Of a stretch of 64,000 nt of DNA, positions 34,020 through 43,423 are shown in pieces. This DNA comes from Exilispira sp964581895 (GTDB lineage: Bacteria; Spirochaetota; JAAYUW01), in contig CAZOPR010000004.1 in the NCBI GenBank assembly GCA_964581895.1, forward strand, positions 259,527-323,526, in the 5' to 3' direction. How positions within the stretch are numbered: position 1 is the first letter of the stretch; every line of letters begins with the position of its first letter. Position numbers and translations under genes: made by a program. The notes under the pieces are model-generated. The model did not search any database, was not told where the DNA came from, and saw only the letters and a program-made list of their open reading frames with translations.

Positions 34020-34649
34020 ATGGAAAAAGATAAAATTAATTTTTTTGCTGATATTAATACAACAAGGGGAAAAATTATCAGCGTTGCCTGCGATATATTA
34101 AAGGAAGGGAATTATCAGGCTATGACTACAGCAATTATTGCAAAAGCTGCTGGAATATCTGAAGGAACAATATATAGATATTTTAATTCAAAAAAGGAGA
34201 TTTTACTTACCATCTTAGATGAGTTGAATAATTATTTTGTAAAAACTTTTTTTTCTGGTGTTGACAACAATAAAAGCATTAATGAAAAGCTAAATATAAT
34301 TGGAGGTAATTTTTTCATTCACAAAGATGAACTTGCCAGCCTCTATTCAATAATGTTTAAGGTCTTTTCTGAGGTTTCAGATCTAGATGTAAGGGAAAGA
34401 TTTAAGCAAATCTATGAAAAAATCTTAAATCAAATAACTTATTTATTGTTAGGGAAAGATTTAAATGAAAAAGATCTAATAAATTCTTCTATCTTTTCAA
34501 CATATTTCTTATGGGGCGCTGGGGAACTTCTCTGGAAACTTGATATAGTTAATGATGGAAAAATATTAAATAAAGAGATAATTCAAAAAATGTTAAATAT
34601 GATTTCAAAAATAATAGAAATGGAAATGGATAAAAAATGTAAGAATTAA
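34020..34649 (+). CDS. TetR-family transcriptional regulator
   Basis: A 209-residue regulator. The N-terminal helix-turn-helix is canonical (about residues 15-60): ACDILKEGNYQAMTTAIIAKAAGISEGTIYRYFNSKKEILL. The ligand-binding C-terminal half is helical and unassignable. It overlaps the region just before a short-chain dehydrogenase and converges on an acyl-CoA synthetase gene. TetR proteins next to such genes often respond to acyl-CoA, which suggests control of lipid metabolism. That is inference from neighbours. Confidence 0.9.
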   Translation: MEKDKINFFADINTTRGKIISVACDILKEGNYQAMTTAIIAKAAGISEGTIYRYFNSKKEILLTILDELNNYFVKTFFSGVDNNKSINEKLNIIGGNFFIHKDELASLYSIMFKVFSEVSDLDVRERFKQIYEKILNQITYLLLGKDLNEKDLINSSIFSTYFLWGAGELLWKLDIVNDGKILNKEIIQKMLNMISKIIEMEMDKKCKN

Positions 34650-35446
34650 AAGGTAAAACAATTCTTATAACAGGGGCTTCAAGTGGTATAGGACGTCAGC
34701 TTGCAATATCATGTGCAAAATTAAAACCAGATTCTTTAATAATTTCAGCAAGAAGGATTGAAAAACTTAAAGAGATTGAAAATCTCTTTCCCAATATCCA
34801 GATCATTTCAATAAAAACCGATTTATCGAATATTGAAGGGATAGATGATTTTTTGAAACAGATTGAGCCTTATAAAGACAAGATTACCCATGTTTTTAAT
34901 AATGCTGGTTTTGGTTGGTATGGTTTTTTTAGTCAAATGCCTGACGAAAAAATAGTTGAAATGATTAATTTAAATATTTTAGCATTAACAAAGATTACAA
35001 AGTTTTTTTTGGATAAAGATTCCCTTCAAAAAATGGATAATTCCATACATATATTTAACATTGGTTCAATTGCAGGATTTTTCCCAGTACAGGGAATAGC
35101 CATGTACAGCGCAACTAAATCTTTTGTTGATTCTTTTACAAGAAGTTTACATTCTGAATATGCAAAAAATAAAAATGTCTTTTTAACCTTAGTACTACCA
35201 GGTGCAATAAAAACAGATTTTTTTAATGTCGCACAAAATACAAAAGGTTCTCAAAAAATCAAACTAAATCTATTTGAATTACCTGTCGAAAAAGCTGTTT
35301 CATATTTAATTAAAGGGATATTTAGGAAGAAAAAAGTAATTTATATCCCAAACTTAATGAAAATAACACCTTTTATTGGTTTTACTTTTGGAAAATTGAT
35401 AAGAAGTCTTGGTCCTATCTTATTAAATAAAGAAAATAATAACTAA
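34643..35446 (+). CDS. Short-chain dehydrogenase/reductase with no usable start codon
   Basis: The reading frame 34643-35446 (267 codons) encodes a complete SDR: GKTILITGASSGIGRQ Rossmann motif, ISARR, NNAG (FNNAGFGWYG), catalytic Ser (GSIAGF), Tyr and Lys (YSATKSF) and LPGAIKTDFF. The natural ATG would be at 34637, overlapping the TetR gene, but the next in-frame codon is TAA (34640-34642). No ATG, GTG or TTG occurs in frame before 34853, which would remove the cofactor-binding strand. Possible explanations are a nonsense mutation at codon 2, a rare start (for example ATT at 34661), or a sequence error. The body shows no other damage. Confidence 0.75.
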   Translation, partial: ELKGKTILITGASSGIGRQLAISCAKLKPDSLIISARRIEKLKEIENLFPNIQIISIKTDLSNIEGIDDFLKQIEPYKDKITHVFNNAGFGWYGFFSQMPDEKIVEMINLNILALTKITKFFLDKDSLQKMDNSIHIFNIGSIAGFFPVQGIAMYSATKSFVDSFTRSLHSEYAKNKNVFLTLVLPGAIKTDFFNVAQNTKGSQKIKLNLFELPVEKAVSYLIKGIFRKKKVIYIPNLMKITPFIGFTFGKLIRSLGPILLNKENNN

Positions 35447-35455
35447 TAGATTTTT

Positions 35456-37483
35456 TTACTTACCCTTTTCCTTATGAAATATTTTATTAATAAGGTCATG
35501 GTACTTTTCTTCGACATATTTTCTTTTTATTTTTAAACTTTGAGTCAACTCTTTACCGATTTCAAATTTATTTTTTATAGGTATTATGGTCGCTATTTTT
35601 TCAAATGGTTTGAATCCAGTTTCTTTGGAAATCAATTTATTTACTTCATTTTTGATAGCCTGAATAATAGTTGGATGATTGATCAAATCTTCCTGTAAAA
35701 TTTCAGATAGAGGTATCTGATATGTGTTTGCGAGATTTTTCAGTTCTTCTTCATCAATTGCAAGTATTGCTGCAAGATTTTTCTTATCCTGCCCTATGAC
35801 AACTGCATGAGCAATTAAAGAAGATTCTTTAAGCTTATCCTCTATCTTTTCTGGTTCTACATTTTCTCCGCCTGAAAGTACAATGGTATCTTTCATTCTA
35901 CCAACTAGTACAATATCGTTATTGAAAGATTTTATTGCAAGATCCCCAGTATTAAGCCAGCCATTGGATGTTAGCACTGCTTCAGTTGCTGCTTTGTTTT
36001 TATAATAGCCAGACATTACTTGGGGACCTTTTACAAATAAGACTCCCTTTTTACCATTAGAGACTTGCTTCCCATTTTCATCTACAATTAAAATTTCAGT
36101 ATTGGCAAAAGGAGTTCCAGTTGCTCCTATTGTATTTTTTTCATATGAACGAGATATAATTCCAGGAGCACATTCTGTCATTCCATATGCATTTAATAAT
36201 GTAATACCAATGGAATTAAAAAATATATCTAAATAAAGTGGAAGTGAACCACCACCAGAGATTGCTGCCCTTAATCTTCCTCCTACTTTTTCTTTTATTG
36301 GCTTAAAAATAAGATTTGAGGCAAGCTTTAATGGGAGAAGAAGAACAAGTCTAATTAAATGAGATAAAGATTTGAATAATTTTTCTAACATTAGCTCTTT
36401 TCTAAAAATTAAGTATGCACCAGTCAAATATTGATATGAAAATAGATAATATTTGCCAATAGAAACAAAAAACCTGAATAGAGTTTGTTTTATGCTCTTT
36501 TGTTGTTTAATTGTCTTTATAAGTTTTTGATAAACTGTTTCCCATATTCTTGGAACTGAAATTAATATATCAGGTTTTTCATTTGACAAATCTTCTGAAA
36601 AATATTTAGTTGATGAATATACGAAAGTCATTCCAGCAGATAGTCCACAATATTCAAAAGCTCTATCGAAAACATGCCATGAAGGAAGTATCAGTAAGGT
36701 TTTATCTCCTTTTTTTAAGTTAAGTCTCATTCTTGGAGTATTAGAAATTACATTTTGCATGAAATTTCTATGGTTAAGCATTACTCCTTTAGGATTTCCA
36801 GTGGTCCCAGAGGTGTAAATTATAGAAACAAGAGTATTTGGATTTAGATCTTTTTTATAACTTGATAGAAAATCTGGATTATCTGAAACGATTTTTTCTC
36901 CATTTAATAACAACTCAGAATAGCTAATTATAGGGATTTCATTAATATAATTTTTATAAGGTTCAAATATTTCTTTATTGTAAGGTTCGATTATGAATAT
37001 TTTCTTCAACCTCTTAAAAGCATCAAAATAATCATTTATAGAAGGATTATTTTCCAAATTACCATTGATAAAAAATTCAATTAAATTTTTTAATGAATTA
37101 GAATCTTCAATAACTAGAAAACTTGAATCGCTATGAAACAAAATAAATGCAGCTTCTGAAGGTGTTGTGTCTGAACCTCTTGGTACAGAAACAGCACCTA
37201 TATTCATTAAAGCTAAATCTGTAATTATCCATTCATATCTATTATTGCAGAAAAAAGCAACATGATCCTCTTTTAAAACCCCTTCACTTAAAAAGCCACC
37301 AGCAAGTTTCAATATATCTTGATGAAATTCTTTATACTTTTTTTCCACCCATCCATTTTCTGTCCTGAACTTATGCGAAATTCTATTGGGATAAAACCTT
37401 GCTATTTCAACAGGTAAATCGATTAAAAGTTTTTGTGGAAGGTTTATTTTTTCTTTGTTTTTTAAGCTGATTTTAATTTTCAT
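35456..37483 (-). CDS. fadD: Long-chain acyl-CoA synthetase (AMP-forming)
   Basis: A 675-residue ANL-superfamily enzyme activating fatty acids to acyl-CoA. The AMP signature is IIYTSGTTGNPKGVMLNHRN. AISGGGSLPLYLDIFF, LNAYGMTECAPGI, GWLNTGDLA and VLSGGENVEPEKIE give the remaining A-domain motifs, and the C-terminal Lys region is FEIGKELTQSLKIKRK. The form with an insertion (about residues 320-385) matches the FadD15/Acsl-like group. Its ATG overlaps the purB TGA by four bases (ATGA), so the two are translationally coupled. It converges with the SDR gene. Confidence 0.93.
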   Translation of the reverse strand: MKIKISLKNKEKINLPQKLLIDLPVEIARFYPNRISHKFRTENGWVEKKYKEFHQDILKLAGGFLSEGVLKEDHVAFFCNNRYEWIITDLALMNIGAVSVPRGSDTTPSEAAFILFHSDSSFLVIEDSNSLKNLIEFFINGNLENNPSINDYFDAFKRLKKIFIIEPYNKEIFEPYKNYINEIPIISYSELLLNGEKIVSDNPDFLSSYKKDLNPNTLVSIIYTSGTTGNPKGVMLNHRNFMQNVISNTPRMRLNLKKGDKTLLILPSWHVFDRAFEYCGLSAGMTFVYSSTKYFSEDLSNEKPDILISVPRIWETVYQKLIKTIKQQKSIKQTLFRFFVSIGKYYLFSYQYLTGAYLIFRKELMLEKLFKSLSHLIRLVLLLPLKLASNLIFKPIKEKVGGRLRAAISGGGSLPLYLDIFFNSIGITLLNAYGMTECAPGIISRSYEKNTIGATGTPFANTEILIVDENGKQVSNGKKGVLFVKGPQVMSGYYKNKAATEAVLTSNGWLNTGDLAIKSFNNDIVLVGRMKDTIVLSGGENVEPEKIEDKLKESSLIAHAVVIGQDKKNLAAILAIDEEELKNLANTYQIPLSEILQEDLINHPTIIQAIKNEVNKLISKETGFKPFEKIATIIPIKNKFEIGKELTQSLKIKRKYVEEKYHDLINKIFHKEKGK

Positions 37484-38892
37484 ATTTTTTTCCTTTTTAT
37501 TTTTTCATTTTCTTCAATCTCTTCACATATTTTTTCAGTAATATCGATAGATTCTCCTATATAATCTTTTACCTTTAAGCCAGAAATCCTTTTTTTATCA
37601 TTTAAATCAATATTACTTGATTCAATAATTTTATATAAGGTTTCATAGTCTATCTCTTTTCCTCTTGTGGCTTCTTTAAGTAGTTCATAACCATCTTTTA
37701 TTCTATTTTTTCTTAAAATAGTTTGCACAGCTTCAGCAAGAACTTCAGGATGAGATTCAAGTTCTTTTTCCAAATATTGCCTATTAAAAACTATCTTTGA
37801 AAGACCATTTTTCAAACTACTAAGTCCTAATTCAAAATGCCCAAAGACAAGACCTAAGTTTCTTAAAACAGTTGAGTCGGAAAGATCCCTTTGCAAGAAA
37901 GTTACAGGCAATTTCCTAACAAAAAATTGAGAAATCGCTATAACAACTTCCATATTACCCCAGCAATTTTCAAAATCTATAGGATTAATCTTATGGGGCA
38001 TTGTCGATGAGCCGATTTCTCCTTCTTTTGGTTTTTGTTTTAAGTAGTTTATTAGACCATAAAGCCAGATATCTTTACATAGATCAATTATAATGCTGCT
38101 AAGTAAAGAAAGCTCGCTACAGATTCTACATATCCAATCATGAGGTTCAATCTGTTTTGTAACCTTAGAATTTTTTAATCCGATTGATTCAATAAATTTT
38201 GCCGATTGGTCCATCCAGTTTAATTCTGGGTAAGCTATCTTCAATGCTGCAAAATTGCCAACAGCCCCGTTAAGTTTAGCTTCTATTGGTAAAGATTTAA
38301 TTATTTTTAAGCTTTTGTTAATCCTTTCAATAAAGTATGAAAGCTCTTTACCAAAAGTTGATGGCGTCGCACTTTGTCCATGCGTATGACCTAATATTAC
38401 TATATCTTTTGAAGTAATGGTAATTTTTTTCAACTCCTTTATTAACTCTTCAATATTAGGAATTAAAAATCTTTCCCTATAATTTTTAAAATTTATAGCA
38501 TATGCGATATTTGTAACATCTTCTGAAGTCAATCCGAAATGTAAAAATTCTCTATACTCTTCATTTATTATCTCTTTTAAAAGATATTCAACAGGTTTTA
38601 CATCATGTCTAAGTTTTGACTCAAAATCTTTGAATTTTAAAAATTCATCAATCGAAAAACTTTCAAAATAATCATCAAGTCTTTTATGAGTATTTTGATC
38701 TACCTTTATACCAATTGGTGAATCCTTTCCTAATAAAAAATGAAACCATAAAATTTCGACATGGATTCTACTTTTAATTAGAGCAAATTCAGAAAAAAAC
38801 TCAGATAAAAAAGAAATCTGCTCATAGTACCTTCCATCTAATGGGCTAATGGCAAATGCTTGCAAGATTTTATTACTTTGAATATCTTTCAT
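37480..38892 (-). CDS. purB: Adenylosuccinate lyase
   Basis: Cleaves adenylosuccinate to AMP and SAICAR to AICAR. At 470 residues it is of the longer PurB type. The fumarase/aspartase superfamily signature is GSSTMPHKINPIDFEN. The N-terminal ISPLDGRYYEQ, HFGLTSEDVTN and HTHGQSATPSTFGKE (catalytic His) are all present. The four-base overlap with the acyl-CoA synthetase gene downstream is an unusual pairing of purine and lipid functions. Confidence 0.95.
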   Translation of the reverse strand: MKDIQSNKILQAFAISPLDGRYYEQISFLSEFFSEFALIKSRIHVEILWFHFLLGKDSPIGIKVDQNTHKRLDDYFESFSIDEFLKFKDFESKLRHDVKPVEYLLKEIINEEYREFLHFGLTSEDVTNIAYAINFKNYRERFLIPNIEELIKELKKITITSKDIVILGHTHGQSATPSTFGKELSYFIERINKSLKIIKSLPIEAKLNGAVGNFAALKIAYPELNWMDQSAKFIESIGLKNSKVTKQIEPHDWICRICSELSLLSSIIIDLCKDIWLYGLINYLKQKPKEGEIGSSTMPHKINPIDFENCWGNMEVVIAISQFFVRKLPVTFLQRDLSDSTVLRNLGLVFGHFELGLSSLKNGLSKIVFNRQYLEKELESHPEVLAEAVQTILRKNRIKDGYELLKEATRGKEIDYETLYKIIESSNIDLNDKKRISGLKVKDYIGESIDITEKICEEIEENEKIKRKKI

Positions 38893-39035
38893 ACATTTCC
38901 TTGATATTATTTTTTTTGTTTTTCATATCTATCTCTCTTTATTTTTTATAATTTCTAATTTTACTATTATCTATTATATTCTTGGGTCTTGTGCATTTTT
39001 AACACTATTTAATTTTATAACTACTAATTTTATTC

Positions 39036-40448
39036 TTAACTATTATATTTTTGCTCATTTTTATCAGGAACAATTCCCCATTTTTCAAGTTTATTATAAA
39101 GTGTTTTTCTACCAATTCCAGTAATCTGAGCAACTTTAGCTTTATTTTTATATTTTTCTAAAAGATATAGAAGATAAATTTTTTCAACCTCTTCTAGAGG
39201 AACTCCAGCTTTTATCTTTATTATATTTTCCTCTGACTCATCATTAATTATAAATTCTGCTTTTTTGGACACTTCATTTATAATATTTTGAGGAATATGT
39301 TGAATATCTAAGATAGTTTCTTTGGTTAAAATCACCATGTTTTCTATCACATTCATAAGTTCTCTGACATTTCCTGGCCATGAATATGCCATTAAAAATT
39401 TTAATGCTTTTGGGGTTATTCCATCAATTTGCCTTTGATGTTCTTTAGAAAATCTATCTATAAAATATTTTACAAGTAAAGGTATATCTTCTGTTCTTTC
39501 CCTTAAAGCTGGCATATGAATATGAATTACATTTAATCTAAAGTATAAATCTTCTCTAAAGGTTCCTTCTTTAATTTTTTCAAGCAAATCTTTATTTGTT
39601 GCAGCTATAATTCTTACATCGATAGTTATAGATTGCTCTCCACCAACTCTCTCAAACTGCTTTGTTTGTATGACTCTTAAAAGTTTTACCTGAATATTCT
39701 GAGAAACTTCTCCAATTTCATCAAGGAAAATGGTTCCGCCATCTGCAAGCTCGAATCTACCAAGTTTTGTTTTTATTGCACCTGTAAAAGCACCTTTTTC
39801 ATGGCCGAAAAGTTCGCTTTCTAAAAGTGTTTCAGTTAAAGCAGCGCAATTTACTTTTATAAGTTTCCCTTGCCTTTGTGAAAGCTTATGTATGGCTTCA
39901 GCAATCTCTTCTTTTCCTGTTCCTGTTTCCCCAGTTATCAAAATGGATGCTTTTGTAGGGGCGACTTGCTGGACAAGTTCATATATCTGAAGCATTTTTT
40001 TTGATCTACCTATCAATCTTTGAAAAACAGTGCTTTCAGAAAGTTTTGTTTTTAAGTCCAGATTTTCCTTTTTTGTTTCTTTCCATTCAATGGCTTTTTT
40101 GGCTATTAAAATAATTTTATCTATATTATCAAAAGGTTTTATAAAGAAATCATATACTCCTTCTTTCATCATAGTCACAGCATCAGATGCGGTAGCCTTA
40201 CCTGAGATAACTATTACAGGTAGATATGGATAATCATTCTTTATCTTTTGAAATACTTGCTGCCCACTCATCTCTGGCATAACAAGATCTGTTAAAACAA
40301 GATCTACATTATCAATATTTTTATCTATAAAATCGAGTGCAGTAACAGGATTTTGAAAAGTAGAGACAGAAAATCCATTCATCTGAAAAAATCTAGCTAA
40401 AGCATCAGCAATTGAATATTCATCATCTATAATAACAATTTGCCCCAT
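39036..40448 (-). CDS. NtrC-family sigma-54-dependent response regulator
   Basis: A 470-residue three-domain activator. The receiver (1-125) has DDE, phospho-acceptor Asp in VLTDLVMPEMSG and Lys in FIKPFD. The AAA+ domain (about 145-385) has Walker A GETGTGKEEI, the sigma-54 contact loop GAFTGA and Walker B GGTIFLDEIGE. The C-terminal Fis-type helix-turn-helix is VAQITGIGRKTLYNKLEKWG. It therefore activates sigma-54 promoters after phosphorylation. No histidine kinase is adjacent. Kinases at 28058, 46876 and 50487 are candidate partners only by proximity. Confidence 0.95.
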   Translation of the reverse strand: MGQIVIIDDEYSIADALARFFQMNGFSVSTFQNPVTALDFIDKNIDNVDLVLTDLVMPEMSGQQVFQKIKNDYPYLPVIVISGKATASDAVTMMKEGVYDFFIKPFDNIDKIILIAKKAIEWKETKKENLDLKTKLSESTVFQRLIGRSKKMLQIYELVQQVAPTKASILITGETGTGKEEIAEAIHKLSQRQGKLIKVNCAALTETLLESELFGHEKGAFTGAIKTKLGRFELADGGTIFLDEIGEVSQNIQVKLLRVIQTKQFERVGGEQSITIDVRIIAATNKDLLEKIKEGTFREDLYFRLNVIHIHMPALRERTEDIPLLVKYFIDRFSKEHQRQIDGITPKALKFLMAYSWPGNVRELMNVIENMVILTKETILDIQHIPQNIINEVSKKAEFIINDESEENIIKIKAGVPLEEVEKIYLLYLLEKYKNKAKVAQITGIGRKTLYNKLEKWGIVPDKNEQKYNS

Positions 40449-40554
40449 AAGCTCCTTTTTAAGGTATTATAATTAAACAAAATTTATCAATAAAAAATTT
40501 AATATAAGTAATAGATGTAAATCAAAAACTTAAAAAAATTAAAACAATCAAAAC

Positions 40555-40649
40555 AAAAAAGAGAAACTCAAAAATAAAACCATCAAAATAAAATTATAAA
40601 ACTTCAAAAAACAAACATAAAAGTAAAAAAGAGAAACTCAAAAATAAAA
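40555..40649. repeat. 25-bp direct repeat in the NtrC/TPR intergenic region
   Basis: The sequence A6-GAGAAACTC-A5-T-A4 occurs at 40555-40579 and again at 40625-40649, exactly 70 bases apart. It lies in the 223-base gap between the TPR gene and the NtrC-type gene, and the rest of the gap is A-rich and uninformative. It could be a binding site pair upstream of the regulator gene or a decayed tandem duplication. Confidence 0.55.
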
Positions 40650-40671
40650 AACAAGAAAAAAAATATAAATA

Positions 40672-42033
40672 TCAAACTGAAATGGATTCAAAAATTTCTA
40701 AAAGCTTAATTTTGTCTATCAATGTTACATCTCTATTTTCTGACCATTTCTTTGCATTTTCTGGGAATTCACCTGGATATATTATATACATTTTAGAGCA
40801 ATTTGAACTTAACATCTTCTCTTTCATCAAATATAGTTCATCATCTGTAAAACTATCATTCATAGTTCTATAAAATATAAAAAAATGGTTGTCTTTTTTA
40901 TTTGTGCTATCTGGTGATAGATTTGATGGTATTCCTATTGCATAAACAAATCTATCATAAAAAATAGTCTCTAAAGGTTTATATTTGAAAAAACTTAATA
41001 TTCTATTAATCATAATTTCAAAATCGCTTTTTTTGGATATCATATATTCTTTAAGTTTATCATTAACTGAAAGCTCACTATAAAGTGAGATTTTTGTTTG
41101 GACATCTTTATAGTCAGCCTTTTCCATATAGACTTCTCTGAAATATTCCATCGCTTTATCAATATTTCCAAGTTTTTCATAGCATAGACCGACATTATAT
41201 TTTGCAAGCAGTAAATTTTCCTTATCATTAATATTTGATAAAGATTTAAGGTAAAAATTTAATGCTTCCTCTATTTTACCGGAATTATATAGCAAATTTC
41301 CAAGATTTAAGTAAGTTAAACCTTTAAATTTATTTGAATATACAGCTTTTGAAAAATAGATCAAAGCATTATTTCCTTGAGACTGCCTTAATGCTAATAA
41401 TCCAAGATAATAATATGAATCATAAAATTTCGGTGAAAGTTCAATGGCTTTTTTTAAGTGATATTCACAATCGGCATTTAGTCCAGTCATATAATAAAGT
41501 CTTCCGAGATTATAATGGGCAATAGGATTGGCATTATTAAGCAACAATGCCTGTTTATAGTAGTTTGTAGCATTTCCAAATTTTTTCTTAGAAAAAAAGA
41601 TATCTCCTATTTGCATTAAATAATAAGGATCATTCGGATATTGTTTTGCTAAAATAAGATACTCACCTAAAGCATCATCGACTCTACCCATTCTATTAAG
41701 TAATTCAGCAAGTTTAATGTGTATGACAAGTTGTTCAGAATCAGAAATAAAACCACCCTCTTTAAGACATTTTTGATATTCCATTACAGCGGTATTGATA
41801 TCACCTTTTTTTTCAAATATTTCACCAAGATACATATGAGTTCGAGGTGTCGCTTTGCCATCCTGGATAATTTTAGTTAATTTTGTAAGTGCTTCATCAA
41901 GATTATTATTATCTATAAGTTGCTTTATAGAATCAAGTTTTAAAGCTGGAGTTTGAACTATTAATAAATAAACAACAGCTGAAACAATTATGACTATGAT
42001 AACGATAGGTATTATAATTACTAAGCTCATCAA
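40672..42033 (-). CDS. Membrane-anchored TPR protein with a possible Mrr-like C-terminal domain
   Basis: A 453-residue protein. One N-terminal membrane helix (about 2-26) is followed by about eight tetratricopeptide repeats (residues 35-325; for example PIAHYNLGRLYYMTGLNADCEYHLKKAIEL). The last 120 residues differ: FYDRFVYAIGIPSNL, FFIFYRTMNDSFTDDELYLMKEKM, then MYIIYPGEFPENAKKW and VTLIDKIKLLEIF. This order resembles the restriction-endonuclease-like Mrr fold, in which a PGxFxxxA segment is conserved. Clear catalytic Asp/Glu-x-Lys residues are not evident, so it may be a non-catalytic version. Function unknown. It lies upstream of the sigma-54 regulator on the same strand. Confidence 0.8.
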   Translation of the reverse strand: MMSLVIIIPIVIIVIIVSAVVYLLIVQTPALKLDSIKQLIDNNNLDEALTKLTKIIQDGKATPRTHMYLGEIFEKKGDINTAVMEYQKCLKEGGFISDSEQLVIHIKLAELLNRMGRVDDALGEYLILAKQYPNDPYYLMQIGDIFFSKKKFGNATNYYKQALLLNNANPIAHYNLGRLYYMTGLNADCEYHLKKAIELSPKFYDSYYYLGLLALRQSQGNNALIYFSKAVYSNKFKGLTYLNLGNLLYNSGKIEEALNFYLKSLSNINDKENLLLAKYNVGLCYEKLGNIDKAMEYFREVYMEKADYKDVQTKISLYSELSVNDKLKEYMISKKSDFEIMINRILSFFKYKPLETIFYDRFVYAIGIPSNLSPDSTNKKDNHFFIFYRTMNDSFTDDELYLMKEKMLSSNCSKMYIIYPGEFPENAKKWSENRDVTLIDKIKLLEIFESISV

Positions 42034-42166
42034 CTACATTATAAGATTAAGATTAAAAATTTCAATAATTGAATTGATCAGTCTAAAAAAAAAATTAAAT
42101 TGTGATAAAAAAAATGTAACTTTAACTAATTTAAAATGTAACTTTAGCAGATAAAAACTGATTTAT

Positions 42167-43315
42167 TTACTTAAAAAACTCAACATTATCAAATTTCCTA
42201 AACAAAGAAAGCATAGATATAATATTCTTTTCATTTTCAGAAAGCTTATTACTTAAAATATTTGCACTAAGTTTTCCAATCCCTGGTCCAAGCATAAAGC
42301 CCTGACCACACATACCAGCAAGCAAAAGGACATTTGAATTCAATAACTCTATAATTGGGTTCCCATCCGGTGTGTTTGGATAATATCCTCGCCATATTCT
42401 TCGAATCCTTAAATTTCCAAAATAAGGATAGACATCAAATATCCTGCTTGATATTTGCACTAAAAACTCTGCTGTTGAAGAGTCAGATTCATAAAATTTA
42501 GCAGGGGATGGTGTTAGGCAAAAAACGATCTGTCCTTCAGAATTTTGATAAAAATAAATATTTTTTGAATCTGGATAAGATCTTATATCAACAACCATAG
42601 GGTCAAAAAGCCTTGCAACAGGCTCGGTTATGCCTGCTTCATGTAGATCTGATTTTACCGGGATTTTAATCTTAAGTTCTTTTGAAAAAAGTTCAACATC
42701 TTTTCCTGATGAAATAACAATATAATCACAGTAATAAATATCTTTATCTGTTTTTACCCCAATAAATCTGTCTTTTTCTTTAATAAGAGCTTTGACTTCG
42801 CTTTCAAAAATAAATTCAGCACCTTCTAATTTTGCTTGCTTGAAAAATGAATAGTTAGATTTTAATGGAGAAGCACTCCCATCTTCAGGTGAATATATGG
42901 CTCCAAGTAAGCCTTCGTCACATAAATCAGGAACTACTTTTAAGGCTTTATCTTTTGTTATAAAATCAATATTAAGTCCAAAGCTTTTTTGTATTTTAAG
43001 CAACGCAAGTACTGATTCTTTATCTTTTTCATTATATATAGGATAAAAATATCCACCCTGGTACCAGTTTATATCATCACCTGTATTTTTATACCAATTC
43101 TTAAAGATCTCTATGGAACTAAGACATAGCATAGCTTTTGCTTTGTCAGAATGAGTTGCTCTGATTCCACCAATTGCAGCACGATTTTGACCTCTACCAC
43201 TGGCTTTATTTTTCTCTAAAACTAAAACTTTGAAACCTTCTTTTGCTAGAAAATAAGCGGTTGGTGTTCCTACTGAACCTGCACCAATAACTATGACATC
43301 ATATTTTTTTAACAT
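42167..43315 (-). CDS. FAD-dependent amine/amino-acid oxidoreductase (DadA/SoxB-like)
   Basis: A 382-residue flavoprotein. The N-terminal dinucleotide-binding motif is VIVIGAGSVGTPTAYFLAKEG, followed by the GRGQNRAAIGGIRATHSD loop seen in sarcosine-oxidase-beta and proline-dehydrogenase-beta proteins. The C-terminus has IRRIWRGYYPNTPDGNPII and GMCGQGFMLGPGIGKL, the second FAD contact. It lies 108 bases downstream of a large FAD/Fe-S protein, and the two resemble the alpha/beta subunits of heteromeric sarcosine, D-proline or opine dehydrogenases. Substrate unknown; a cyclic or N-methyl amino acid is likely. Confidence 0.87.
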   Translation of the reverse strand: MLKKYDVIVIGAGSVGTPTAYFLAKEGFKVLVLEKNKASGRGQNRAAIGGIRATHSDKAKAMLCLSSIEIFKNWYKNTGDDINWYQGGYFYPIYNEKDKESVLALLKIQKSFGLNIDFITKDKALKVVPDLCDEGLLGAIYSPEDGSASPLKSNYSFFKQAKLEGAEFIFESEVKALIKEKDRFIGVKTDKDIYYCDYIVISSGKDVELFSKELKIKIPVKSDLHEAGITEPVARLFDPMVVDIRSYPDSKNIYFYQNSEGQIVFCLTPSPAKFYESDSSTAEFLVQISSRIFDVYPYFGNLRIRRIWRGYYPNTPDGNPIIELLNSNVLLLAGMCGQGFMLGPGIGKLSANILSNKLSENEKNIISMLSLFRKFDNVEFFK

Positions 43316-43423
43316 ATCTTTTCCTGTATCAAGTTATTATCAATTTTTTAAGGTTTGCTTTTTAATAAAAACCAATCATATTTTTAATAAAATTATTTAA
43401 TAAAATTTAATCATGAATAAAAA

